From Hirsutella rhossiliensis (Eukaryota; Ascomycota; Sordariomycetes; Hypocreales; Ophiocordycipitaceae), in contig NW_025408676.1 of the NCBI RefSeq assembly GCF_020360975.1, positions 1,550,001 through 1,614,000 of the forward strand: DNA of 64,000 nucleotides, in the 5' to 3' direction. Below the pieces are notes generated by a model. That model ran no database searches and was not told the DNA's origin. It worked only from the letters and a program-made list of their open reading frames with translations. The translations under genes and the position numbers were made by a program. Below, one piece after another: positions 48,651 to 59,809 of this stretch; the stretch's first letter is position 1, and the number at the start of each line of letters is the position of its first letter.

Positions 48651-50130
48651 CCTCCCTTACTAGGGTAACCTAGAAAAGGAGAGGACTTATAATTATAAGA
48701 CTATAGCTTCGACCGAACTAGACCTAAACTAAGCGTAAACCTCGCTAATTAAACTATAGACTAAATAAAACTAATATAACCTAACTAAACCGACCTTAAT
48801 AGCTATAAAATAAGACCTATTATTAAAAGACTATAACTAAATAAGACCTAACTTAAAACTAAACTAAGATAGAGCCGATAACTAGCCCCCCTTAAACTAT
48901 AACCCTAGCCTAGCTTATTAGTAGTAACGTCCGCCTTATTATCGCGGTAGAAATAATAAGACCCCCCTAAAGTAGTACGCGGAGTATAAAAGGGAGTAAC
49001 CTAAGGCTTATAAGGAGTATAGGGACTACTACCGCTATAAGAACCTTAATAATAACTAAATAAACCTAACCCTAAACCTAAACTAAAGCTAGCTTAAATA
49101 GCTAGCTTATAAGATAGAGTAACGACTAGGGTCTATACTAAGGTAAGACCTATACCGGCGGCGGTATAAAGGCGTTCGCTATAGCCTATACTATAACTAT
49201 AGATCTAATTAAGGTTAAGATTAATAATAATCTTAGCTAAGACCGAACCGCGATAGCTATAAAGATACTACTAAATAAAGTTAGGAGCGTTAATAAGATC
49301 GGTAAGCGACGTAAGATAGGGATACTTTAAGGCGGGCTCGGCGCTAGGAGAACTACCGGGCTATAGCTTAGCGTTAAAGGGAGATATAGTTAGCTCCTAA
49401 GCTAGCTCTATAATAGCCGTGGGTATAGATACCTTAGCCTTAGCCTTAGATAGGGCCTTAGATATAGCTACCGCCTTACCCTTACCTTTACCCTTTTTTT
49501 TATCGATAAAGATTAAGGCTAGAATAGGCTTAGTAAGACTAATAAGATTAAAGCCGCTATCCTCTACGTTAAGGCTATTTATTACTAGTAATAGGATAGA
49601 AATAGTTAGCGAGATCGTTAACCGCTATAAGAGTCTTTTAAGCGACTAAGAGCGACTTAGGCCTAACTTAGGCTAAGGTCTTAATAGCGTTACTAAACTT
49701 ACTTAAGTACTTCTCTAAGGACTTATATATATAGCGGGTATTATCTACGAAATAGGTAAAAGCTAACGTAAGCGTCTTTATATTCTTAGTAACTATAGCT
49801 AGACTAAGGGCGGACTCGCTTAACGCGCCCTTACCTTTAGCGGTAGGGGCCTTCTAACTAGTATAAATATAAGTTTCTAAAATAATACGATAAAGGCGCT
49901 CTTATACTAAACCCTTAATAAGGGAAGGGCTATTAACCTCGGACTATACTTAATAGAGGGCACTAACGGCCTCCTTACTTTTAAAGGTAATCTAGAACTT
50001 AGATTAGTATTAAACTTAGATAGTACTATAGCGGGAAGGGGTTACTTACTTAGTAATAAGATTAATTAGAGTTAGCGTAAGTAATATATACTTTAGCTTT
50101 TATAGCTATTAAAGTTAGTAAAAATACTAA
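48650..50130 (-). pseudogene. LINE-C antisense reading frame, copy c
   Basis: This is the same minus-strand frame as 27640-28766, with the Lys/Gly-rich stretch near 49470-49510. The plus strand shows a 76-codon GTG-started frame here (49419-49649) that is only the Leu/Pro-rich mirror image of the Lys-rich protein. More RIP damage is present than in copy b. The promoter-like TATATATA lies at about 50490-50500. Confidence 0.45.
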
Positions 50131-51690
50131 AGGTAAGACCGACTTAAGATAAAGCTAGGATTAATACGTATAAGACTAGTTTTAATAGCTAGCGAAGGAC
50201 TTATAAGTAAGCTTACTAGTAAAACGCCCGATATATATAAAATATAGGATAGAGCGCTCTAATCTCGCTACTATAGCGACTTTCTTATAAGGAGGGGGTT
50301 TTAAAGGAGGCGAGCCGCTACTACCTAAGTTAGCTTTTTAATTAGATATTATAATATAACGATAAGCGAACTAGATATAGTATTAAGGAGACCTAGAGTT
50401 ATAGAAATAAGGTAGGCGAGGTAATAGTTAAGCCTATAAAAGAGATAGATAATAAAGGGATAGGAGGAAGCACGTATAAAACTAAGGGGGGAGGGTAGGT
50501 ATATATAAGCGCGAGCTAGGCGCGCGTAATTAATAACTATAAGATAGAGGGTAAATATAGGCCGCCGCGCCCTTAATCGGGAAGTCGCGTAGCTAGATAG
50601 GAACCGATTTATAATTAATAGAGCTAGCTAACTAAATTTTAATTAGCTAGCCTTACCTAAGAGCGACCTATACTAGCGCCCGGCCTAGTAACTAGATATT
50701 ACCTACCTTACTAACTAATAAACCGATAAGCTAACGTAACCGCGGCTATATAGCTATAACGCGGGAGCTAGGGTAAATAAAGGCGCCTATAAGTTAGGCC
50801 CTTAGAGAGAGACTACTACCTATAACCTTAGGCCTAGGCTAGTAAGCCCGGGCCGCGGCCGCTTAGGATAGTAGCGGCTATAGCTTAAGAGGGCCCGCGC
50901 TAAAATATAATTTTATAGGAGGAGCCCGCGGTAGCTAGCGTAAATTTCCTATATACTACTACTACGACCTTATTTAAGGCGGACCTATATTAAAAGAAGG
51001 GAGGGTTTTCCTTTAAGTACTTTAGTTTTTCCCTCCTATTTAATATTAAAGTTCTAGATACCTCTAGCTAGGTCCCTAGCATAATCTTAATAATAATAAC
51101 TAAGCTCTTACTAGTATACGCTAATTATAAATATAACCTAGAAGTATTTAAGGTTACTTAATAAGGACTATAAGTAGAACGAGCGATACTATAAGTAGAT
51201 TAGCTATAAAAATTATATAAAGAAATATAATAAGAACTTTAATTTATTAAAGAACGAATATCTACTTACTATAATCGGAAAAGATTATAGGGACTAATCT
51301 TTTAAGAGAGAGATATAGTTTACCTCGTATAACCAAATATTAAAATAAAACGACTAAGTAATAAATTAGATTTTAAGAAACTTAGACTATTTAAGGTTAA
51401 GAAAACTATTTTAAAAGTTAACTATAAACTTTCGCTACTAATAATAATATAGATATACCTAATATTTTATATCTTATTATTAAAACTAGCGCTATAAAAC
51501 GCTAAACTATAAGAAAAAATTAAAGTTAACGATAATTAAGAATATAAAGTAGAATAAATACTAAATATAAGAAAATAAGGTTAGTAATAAAAATACCTTA
51601 TTAAGTAGAAGGGATATAGACTAAAGGAAAATACTTAGGAACTACTTTAGTACTTAACCTACTATAGTTCTCTACTCTAATAGTTCTACT

Positions 51691-52281
51691 AAGCGAACCC
51701 TTACTTAGAAATATAAGGTTACTAAGAATAGTATCTTAGTTTAATATATTTAAGGCACTAAATAATTAAACCTCGCTAATAGTAATAGTTTCCTTATTTA
51801 ATAAACGAACCGATTTATCTCGAGAAGAACGCGTTATACTATCTTCTTTATTAATAGCTTATATACCCTACTAAAATAACTTACTACCTCGGTCCTTTAA
51901 GAAACGCTTCTATTTCCTACTCTAAGCTAGGCGAGCTATCGCTTCCTTTAACGCTTCTTTTACTTTCCGTTCGTTTAAATTAATCTTTTACTATTAATTT
52001 ATAATATAACGAACTAGAAAAAGAAGGAATATTAGCGAAAAAGAATAATAAGGAAGGAAAGGGATAAAATAAACGGGCGTACGCTATATTATACCTATTA
52101 TAAGAACGGCCTATAGAGGTATATTCGGAACACCGATTAAAACGCTCGCCGACCTTATAAGTTAAGCCTAACCGAAAATAATAGGAGTAAGGTATAATTT
52201 TAATACTATAGATCTCGGTCTAAGATACTAGCTTTAATCGTTAACGCGATTTATCGGAATTACGAGAATAGGATTTTTAAA
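51691..52281 (+). other. Chromovirus 3' spacer, type 1
   Basis: Sequence between the chromodomain and the 3' LTR of copy 2. It is unrelated to the corresponding spacer of copy 3 (62770-63333). It holds CT-rich and purine-rich tracts. A minus-strand frame with RKVKEALKEAIARLA near 51990-51940 could be coding, but I recognise no family. Confidence 0.5.
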
Positions 52282-52894
52282 TATAACTAGATATACTATT
52301 AGTAGTATATCCCGAAAGGATAAAGGAATAAAGAACGATATACTTACATACGACGCGATAAGGGTATATTTATATATAGCGGCTAAGGTAGTAGGTCTTA
52401 AGGGTAAGACTAAAAAGAGGGAAGGCATCCTATTACGACTACGGTCTAGCGAACTATAGGGACTAGTATATATTACGAGGATATATAACGTAGGAGTAAG
52501 GAATATTAAACGGACCGACAGGCTAATTAAGTTTAAAGCAACGGGTTACTCTAGCGCTCTAACGCTCTATAGCTAGGGTTATAGGATCGCTTTAGCGCCC
52601 TAGCGCTCCTAGGCGACGGGATTACCTAGTGCTCTTAGCGATCTAGGGAAGCTCTTAAGATATATAAGGAAGGAACGGAATACTCCTTTAAATAGATAGC
52701 TCGATAGCTTTTAATATAGATCTTTATTATAATTCTATCTTTAATTTTAATTACCTAGTTATAGTCTATAGTCTACGACCTCTAACTTATTACTAACGTA
52801 ATATATATATTATTACTTAGACCACGCCTTATTATATCTACTAATATAAACCCCTTAATAGGTTTATCTATTAGGAATAACACCGGTTATTATA
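52282..52894 (+). repeat. Chromovirus copy 2, 3' LTR
   Basis: It begins TATAACTAGATATAC and ends ATTATA. Both ends match the other LTRs, but the centre (about 52450-52680) is unique. That centre contains several copies of TAGCGCTCT-like units around 52550-52650. It keeps slightly more CpG and CpA than copy a. Confidence 0.85.
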
Positions 52895-52896
52895 TA

Positions 52897-53390
52897 AAGC
52901 GATACTTAGGCGGAGTTCTGCCTTAACTACCTCCTTAATTATATCCTAGATTATTATCTTAAAGCTCTCGTCCGCGTAGAGTACTACTAATAACGCGCTA
53001 CTAGCGCGGCTCTTTGCCTTAAAGAGCCGTTTAACTACTACCTATACCCTACTAAACTATACGCTTAGGATAAAGCCTATAAGTTCGTTATATATTACTT
53101 TTTCTATAGGGTCGCTCGGCGCCTAGGCTAGTATCGTATCGCTGCTTTAGGTTTATTAACTCGCTCTATTAAGGTATATAAATTTAGGTAGCGTCTTTTT
53201 ACGCTACGCGCTTTAATTAAGCCCGGTATATTAAGGGCCGCTATTATATCTACCTACCCCTTAGCCTTAGTATAGTATTATTACTAAGGGTAATTAATAC
53301 TACTAAATTAATTCCTAGTATTAGTTAGTGTTTTAGTTATAATATATACCTATTATAAGTATATATTAGTTTTATAAGAAGTTTTTTTAA
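52897..53390 (-). mobile_element. LINE-C 5'-end fragment
   Basis: It matches the right end of copy d (61040-61530) in the same orientation, from mid-ORF1 to the 5' end. It lies between the chromovirus LTR and chromovirus copy 3. The rest of the element is missing. Confidence 0.85.
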
Positions 53391-54761
53391 GGCTTTATCT
53401 AAGATTATAGTATTACTATATAACTTAATAAAGAAGGAAAAAGAATTTATATAGGATAATAAAGCTAATAAAGCTTTTAAATATATTAAAACTATAATTA
53501 TATAAGAATTAGTCTTAACTACCTTTAATCTAAAATAGTAAATCGAACTTAAAACTAATATATTAAACTTTACTTTAAGAGTATAAATCGGAAAAAAAGA
53601 TAATAAAGGAAGACTATAATTAATTATATTTTACTTAAAGAAGCTATATAGCATAGAACTTAATTACCTTATCTATAATAAAGAATTCCTTATAATTATT
53701 TAAGCCTTTAAGGAATTTGAATACTACCTTCTTAAAAGTAAATATAAAGTTAAGGTTTATATAGACTATAAGAATATCTTATACTTTATAATAATATAAT
53801 AGTTAAACGGATAATAGATTTAATAGGCCGAATACTTATTAGAATTTAAATATAAAATAATCTATAGAAAAGGAATAGAAAATAGTTAAGCTAATACCCT
53901 TAGTTAATAAAGTAACTATAATATAAAAGTACTTATAGTAAAAGGATAGCTCTTAGAAATTAATAAAAATAGGAACTACTAGTAATAATAGCTAAATATA
54001 ATATTTAAAATATAACCTAATAACTTAACTTATTAAAAGATCCTAAAATAAATAAAAGAATATAAAGTACTAAATAAATATAATATAAGATATTTAGAAG
54101 TTTTAATATATAAAAATAAAATTTAAATACTATTAGAATTATAAGATAAAGTTATATAAGATATATATATTATTATTATTAAGATTACGCTAGGGACCTA
54201 GCTAGAGGTATCTAGAACTTTAATATTAAATAAGAGGGAAAAACTAAAGTACTTAAGGGAAAACCCTCCCTTCTTTTAGTATAGGTCCGCCTTAAATAAG
54301 GTTATAGTAGTAGTATATAGGAAATTTACGCCGGCTACTATAGGCTCTTCCCGCGAAATCGCGTCTCGGCGCGGGCCCTCTTAGGCCGTAGCCGCTACTA
54401 TCCCGAGCGGCCGCGGCCCGGGCTCGCTAGCCTAGGCCTAGGGTTATAGGTAGTAGTCTCTCTCTAGGGGCCCGACTCGCGGGCGCCTCTATTTACCCTA
54501 GCTCCCGCGTCGTAGCCGCGTAGCCGCGGTTATATCGGCTTATCGGTCTATTAGTTAATAGGGTAGGTAATATCCGGTTATTAGGCCGGGCGCTAGTATA
54601 GGTCGCTCCTAGGTAGGGCTAGCTAATCGAAATTCGGTCGGCCGGCTCCGCTAATTATAAATTAGTTCCTATCTAGCTATACGACTTCCCGATTAAGGGC
54701 GCGGCGGCCTATATTTACCCTCTATCTTATAATTATTAATTACGCGCGCCTAGCTCGCGCC

Positions 54762-54832
54762 TATATATACCTACCCTCCCCCCTTAGTTCTATATATACC
54801 TCCTCCTATCCCTTTATTATCTATCTCTTTTA
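54762..54832 (+). promoter_or_regulatory. Promoter-like block of the LINE-C antisense gene, copy d
   Basis: TATATATA occurs at 54762-54769 and 54791-54798, followed by pyrimidine-rich sequence to 54832. This is the same arrangement as in copy b. Confidence 0.4.
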
Positions 54833-55119
54833 TAGGCCTAACTATTACCTCGCCCGCTTTATTTCTATAACTTTAGGTCTCCTTAATACTATATTTAGTT
54901 CGCTTATCGTTACGTTATAATATCTAACTAAGAAGCCGACTTAGGTAATAGCGGCTTGCCTCCTTTAAAACCCCCTCCTTATAAGAAAGTCGCTATAGTA
55001 GCGGGATTAGAGCGCTCTATCCTATATTTTATATATATCGGGCGTCTTACTAATAAGCTTACCTATAAGTCCTTCGCTAGCTATTAAAACTAGTCTTATA
55101 TATATTAATCCTAGCTTTA

Positions 55120-56345
55120 TCTTAGGTCGGTCTTACCTTTAGTATTTTTACTAACTTTAATAGCTATAAAGGCTAAAGTATATATCGCTTATACCGACTT
55201 TAACTAGTCTTATTACTAAGTAAGTAACCCCTTCCCGCTATAGTACTATCTAAGTTTAGTATTAATCTAAGTTTTAGATTACCTTTAAAGGTAAGAAGGC
55301 CGCTAATACCCTCTACTAAATATAGTCTAAGGTTAATAGCCCTTCCCTTATTAAGGGTTTAATATAAGAGCGCCTTTATTATACTATTCTAGAAACTTAT
55401 ATTTACGCTAGTTAAAAGGCCCCTACTATTAAGGGTAAGGGCGCGTTAGGCGAGTCCGCCTTTAGTCTAGCTACGGTTGCTAAGAATATAGAAACGCTCG
55501 CGTTAGCCTTTACTTATTTCGTAGATAATACCCGCTATATATATAAGTCCTTAGAGAAGTACTTAGGTAAGTTTAGCGACGCTATTAAGACCTTAGCCTA
55601 GGTCGGGCCTAAGTTACTCTTAGTTACTTAGAAGACTCTTATAGTAGTTAATAATCTCGCTAACTATTTCTATCTTATTACTAGTAACGGCCTTAATATA
55701 AAGGATAGCGGCTTTAATCTTATTAGTCTTACTAAGCCCGTTCTAGCCTTAATCCCTATTAATAAAAGGAAGGGTAAAGGTAAGAGTAAGGTAGTAGCCG
55801 CGTCTAAGGCCCTATCTAAGGCTAAGGCTAAGGTATCTATGCTTATAGCTATCGTAGAGCTAGCTTAGGAGCTAACTGCGTTTCCCTCTAACGCTAAGCT
55901 ATAGCTTAGTAGTTCTCCTAGCGCTAAGCCCGCCTTAAAGCGTCCTTATTTTACGTCGCCTACTAATCTTATTAACGCTCCCGACTTTATTTAGTAGCGT
56001 TTTTATAGCCGTCGTAGTTTAGTCTTAGCTAAGATTATTACTAGTCTTAACCTTAATTAGATCTATAGTTATAGTATAGGCTATAGCGAACGCCTTTATA
56101 CCGCCGCTAGTATAGGTCTTACCTTAGTAAAGACCTTAGTTATTACTTTATCTTATAAGCTAGCCATCTAGGCTAGCTTTAGTTTAGGTTTAGGGTTAGG
56201 TCTATTTAGTTATTATTAGGGTTCTTATAGCGGTAATAGTCCCCGTACTCCTTATAAGCCTTAGGTTACTCCCTTTTATACTCCGCGTACTACTTTAAAG
56301 GGGTCTCGTCGTTCCTACTATAATAATAAAGTAGATATTACTACC
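55120..56345 (+). pseudogene. LINE-C antisense reading frame, copy d
   Basis: The frame corresponds to 27640-28766 and extends past the point where copy b is cut, adding about 25 codons with KVDITTDELS before becoming doubtful. The Lys/Gly-rich stretch is near 55765-55800. Stops are TAG and TAA only. It lies downstream of and opposite to ORF2 of the same element. Function is unknown. Confidence 0.45.
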
Positions 56346-56639
56346 GACGAGCTAAGCTAAGGTTATAGTTTAAGGGGGGCTAGTTATTAGCTTTATCTTA
56401 GTTTAGTTCTAGGTTAAGTCTTATTTAGTTATAGTCTTTTAGTAATAGGTCTTATTCTCTAGCTATTAAGGTCGGTTCGGTTAGGTTATATTAGTTCTAT
56501 TTAGTCTATAGTTTAATTAGCGAGGTTTACGCTTAGTCTAGGTTTAGTTTAGTTAAAGCTATAGTCCTATAATTATAAGTCCTCTCCCTTTCTAGGTCGC
56601 CTTAGTAAGGGAGGTAGTTAGCTAGGGTAGTCTTAGTTA

Positions 56640-59600
56640 GGGCCGCTCTATCCTTAGCGCGACCTTAGTTTTATTATCTAGTATATCTATATATAGCCTC
56701 TAAGCTAGGTCGAACTAGCGGAGCCTACCTAAGTAAAGGAACTATTACGCTAGCGGCGCTATAGTCCTTTTCCCTTAAAGGCCTACTCTTACGTTACCTA
56801 TATCTTAGGCCTATATTAAGAGGGACTCCCTTACCTCTACTATTAATAGATAGTCGATTATCGTATAGTAGATAGTATCCTATCTTTATTTATAGGTATA
56901 TATTAGCGAAACTATACTAAGGACCTATCGGTTAAAGAGGAAGTTATTAAGCCCGATCTTTCTTATATATATCTAGGTAATTACCGTACTAATATACTTA
57001 AGGAGGCCCTTATAATAGTCTAGCGTTATCGCTTTATTAAACTAAGGCGGGAAGTCGGCGGGGTAAAGGGTAGTTTAGTATTATCGGATTACGTCTTCCT
57101 TAGCGTTCTATTAAGCGGCCTATTCCTCGTTTAGCCTTTTAAGCGACTTAGCTTTATCTAAGAGGTTATCCGTTCCTATCTAGCTTTAGACCCCCCTTAT
57201 CTCCTCCGCGAGGGGGGGGTCTACCTAGAGGTAGTACCGCCGAGGGTCTACCCTCTCTCTAGCATCGCCTCCTTTTAAGTATACCCGCGACCGCGTTAAA
57301 CGTATATTAGATTTAGCCTAGGAGCCCTAAGTCTTTTAGCCTTTAAAAGGTATCTATTATTCTTTAGTTTAAGTAGAGGTCGATTAAGGGCACCTATGCC
57401 TCCGCTTTAACTTAGTAGACTAAGGTCGCGCGGTAGGTACCTATTACTACCTAGAGGTAGGCTAACTAGTCCTAGGTAAGGTCCCGCGTAATTCTATATA
57501 GTTTCCCCCCTATAAGCGTTATCTTATAGAATATAACTATAGTATAAGAGATTAAGGACTAGATTACCTTACTATAGACTTCCTTAGCGCGTAGTAGGGT
57601 ATAGCCTTATATAGACGCCGCGAGCCCGGTTAAGGCTATAGTCTAGCGCTTTAACTTTACTTAGAGTTATTTTAGGTATACCTTTTAACGTAGTTTCCGG
57701 TATACTTAAACCCTTAGTAAGCGGGCCTCTTAGACTAGGGTTACTACGTTAGCCCTAAGGTATACTAGCGTTATTATTACTTATTTCCTTTATATAAAGT
57801 ATATTAATTTACTCTTCGATAGTTTAAAAGTAACCGCGAACTTAGTCGCTTATTCTATATATACCCTCTAGGCTTCCTCTAAGTATACTACTATAGTAGC
57901 CTCGTTAGGTCTAATACTAACTATATTTATATTATCGGCGAAGCTAATAGTATAAATACTATATATCGTGCTAAGCCTTTTATATAAGGGGGTTATATAG
58001 TATAGAAATAGGATCGGGGATAAGGGGGAGCCTTAAAGGACTCCTATCGGTACTTAAGTTAGTTAGCTTTAAGGTCCTCTTATTAAAGTAAAGGGTCGAT
58101 CTCTTATTACTTATAAAGCTCTATATTAAGCTTATAAGCTACTTAAGGTATCCCTTAAGCTCTAGTTCCTTTATAAGCTTATTATAGTTAACTATATTAA
58201 ATACGCCCTTAATATCTAGCTATAGGAATAATATAATGCCCCTCTAAGCCTACGTCGCGCGTACTAGTTTTATTACTAGTAAGATCGCTGCCTTTATAAA
58301 GCGTTCCCTTTTATTCCTTATTTATCTATTTAGTAGGATACCGTTCGCCTTTACTACTCCCGCGATCCTTTAAGCTAGTATCTACTTAAGTACTTTTCCT
58401 ACTATAAGTAGGAGGGAGATTAGTCTTTAACCCCTTACTATATAGTAGGCGTCCGGCTTCTTACCTAGCTTCTAAATAACTATTATATTCGCGCTATAGA
58501 ACCGACCTAAGAAATATAAGAGTTAGGTATAGGCGTTAAAGATCGTAGCTAGTCGCTAGACTAAGGCTAGGCTATATTTCTTAATAAACCCTAAGGGGAC
58601 GCTATTTAGACCCGCTACTTTCTATCTTACTATTTTACCTAGCGCCCCTACGACGTTAGCTAGCTAGATCTATTAATTAACTATAAGGGTCGCTTTAGCC
58701 GTAAGCTAAGGTAGCCCTTAAGTCGTGCCGGCCTTTAATAGGAAGAACTTAGCGGCTAGTAGCTAGGCCTTCCCTTTAAAGGTTTCTATTAGTTAGTCCT
58801 TACCTTCCTTAACTAGTAGTAGGATATAAGTTAGTTCTAGTAGTAGCTTACTATAGAGTCTTACCTACCTCTCTATATTTTAGAGCTTAGTATTATCGGC
58901 GCTAAATTCCTCTAAGAACTTACGCTAGTAGGCCCTCCTCGCCTCGCGGATAGTCTACTTCTAAGCTATAAACGCCTTATATAGGTCTTCTTAGTTCGCC
59001 TTATTCTTTTCCCGCCTATACTTCCTCCTTACCTTCTTAGCCTCCCTCGTTGCCCTCCTTACCTCTAGGGTAAACTATATATTGCCCCTAGGTAATACTC
59101 GCCCTTAGCGCGGAACTATAGCTATCGCGATCTATACTAAAGTAGCGAAGATATAGTTTAGGTCCTTATCGATATCCTTAGGCGTCTAGAGTATTAGCTA
59201 GTATAGTCTTAGCTAGGATATAATCTTAGCTTTAACTAGCTTTACTTTTACTTCTTTCTACCTTAGGGCCGGTTTAGGTACCTAGGCCTAGGTATCGACC
59301 TATAGTATAATAGTTTAAGGGATATAGTCTAACCCGGTTAGGTCTAAGTTAGGCCTAGTATACTATATTCTAGTCTTTAATATTACTTAAGCTAGGTCGA
59401 TAGTACTATCCCTTTAGCCGTAGAAGAATCTTATATACTCCCCTCTTAAGGTAGCGAGTTTAAGTTATAGCCTTATCGCCTCCTATATAAGTTATATCGC
59501 GCTATCTAAGGTTCTATTATATCTATCCTAAAGTAAGTAATAGATATTAAAGTCCCTTACTATTATTATAAGGTACTTTAGTTTAATTACGCTTAGGTCG

Positions 59601-59720
59601 CGTAGCGCTCTTACCCTCGCGGCCCTTAGTAGTAAGTAAATCGCTTATAGTTTAATACTATCCCCGAAAATCACCTTACTTTAATTTAATCTAGACCGGG
59701 GCGACTAAGTCCCTAGCCTA
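56640..59720 (-). pseudogene. LINE-C ORF2: endonuclease and reverse transcriptase, copy d
   Basis: Minus-strand reading gives VPIGVL, stop, GSPLSPI near 58045-58015 and FADN at 57931-57942. The endonuclease motif lies around 59540-59580. Order and length match copy c. RIP changes differ between copies c and d, so comparing them recovers positions lost in one. The frame is non-functional. Confidence 0.8.
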
Positions 59721-59809
59721 AGCCTTTTATATATATATAGCGCGTACCTCCCCTTCCTATAGACTAGGCTATAAGGCGCCGCTCTAAGGGGGGGGGGGCC
59801 GCTTCTTAA

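Larger units (their letters stand above)
43734..51094 (+). mobile_element. LINE-C copy c, full length, nested in chromovirus integrase
   Basis: This 7.36-kb non-LTR element has a TAA-type tail and a 16-bp target duplication AATAACTAAGCTCTTA at 43718-43733 and 51095-51110; the first bases overlap the TAA tail. The intact target occurs in chromovirus copy 3 near 62195. It carries ORF1 with a zinc knuckle and ORF2 with endonuclease and reverse transcriptase. A further 2.5-kb 3' region follows, whose minus strand reads as a separate gene. It is inserted as one unit, so this 3' region belongs to the element. Confidence 0.92.
32397..51690 (+). pseudogene. Chromovirus gag-pol with chromodomain, copy 2 (decayed, twice interrupted)
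   Basis: The order read through stops is: gag zinc knuckle with ligands turned to Tyr (39050-39110), protease (about 40800-40840), and reverse transcriptase ending YLDNILIF at 42031-42054. RNase H (about 42470-42720) and an integrase zinc region (about 43070-43150) follow. The integrase core starts at 43230 and resumes after the LINE-C insertion. It ends in a chromodomain at about 51541-51650 with KYLIK, stop, KGYRLKENT, stop, ELL, where the stops are former Trp. A C-terminal chromodomain defines chromoviruses and directs insertion to marked chromatin. Confidence 0.87.
32397..52894 (+). mobile_element. Chromovirus copy 2, with two nested LINEs and 3' LTR
   Basis: Segments 32397-32774, 38820-43733 and 51111-52894 together form one chromovirus from gag to 3' LTR. 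Its 5' LTR and gag start are missing at the junction with the Tad1-like copy. The gaps are filled by a full-length Tad1-like LINE and a full-length LINE-C, each bounded by a target-site duplication. Adding the LTR lengths and copy 1 gives an intact element of roughly 8.5 kb. Confidence 0.9.

Noticed and set aside
49419..49649. 76-codon plus-strand frame
   Set aside because: It starts at GTG and its Leu/Pro repeats mirror the Lys/Gly-rich antisense frame on the other strand.
52234..52428. 64-codon minus-strand frame
   Set aside because: It crosses the spacer/LTR boundary, has no homologous frame in the other LTRs and is hydrophobic by composition only.
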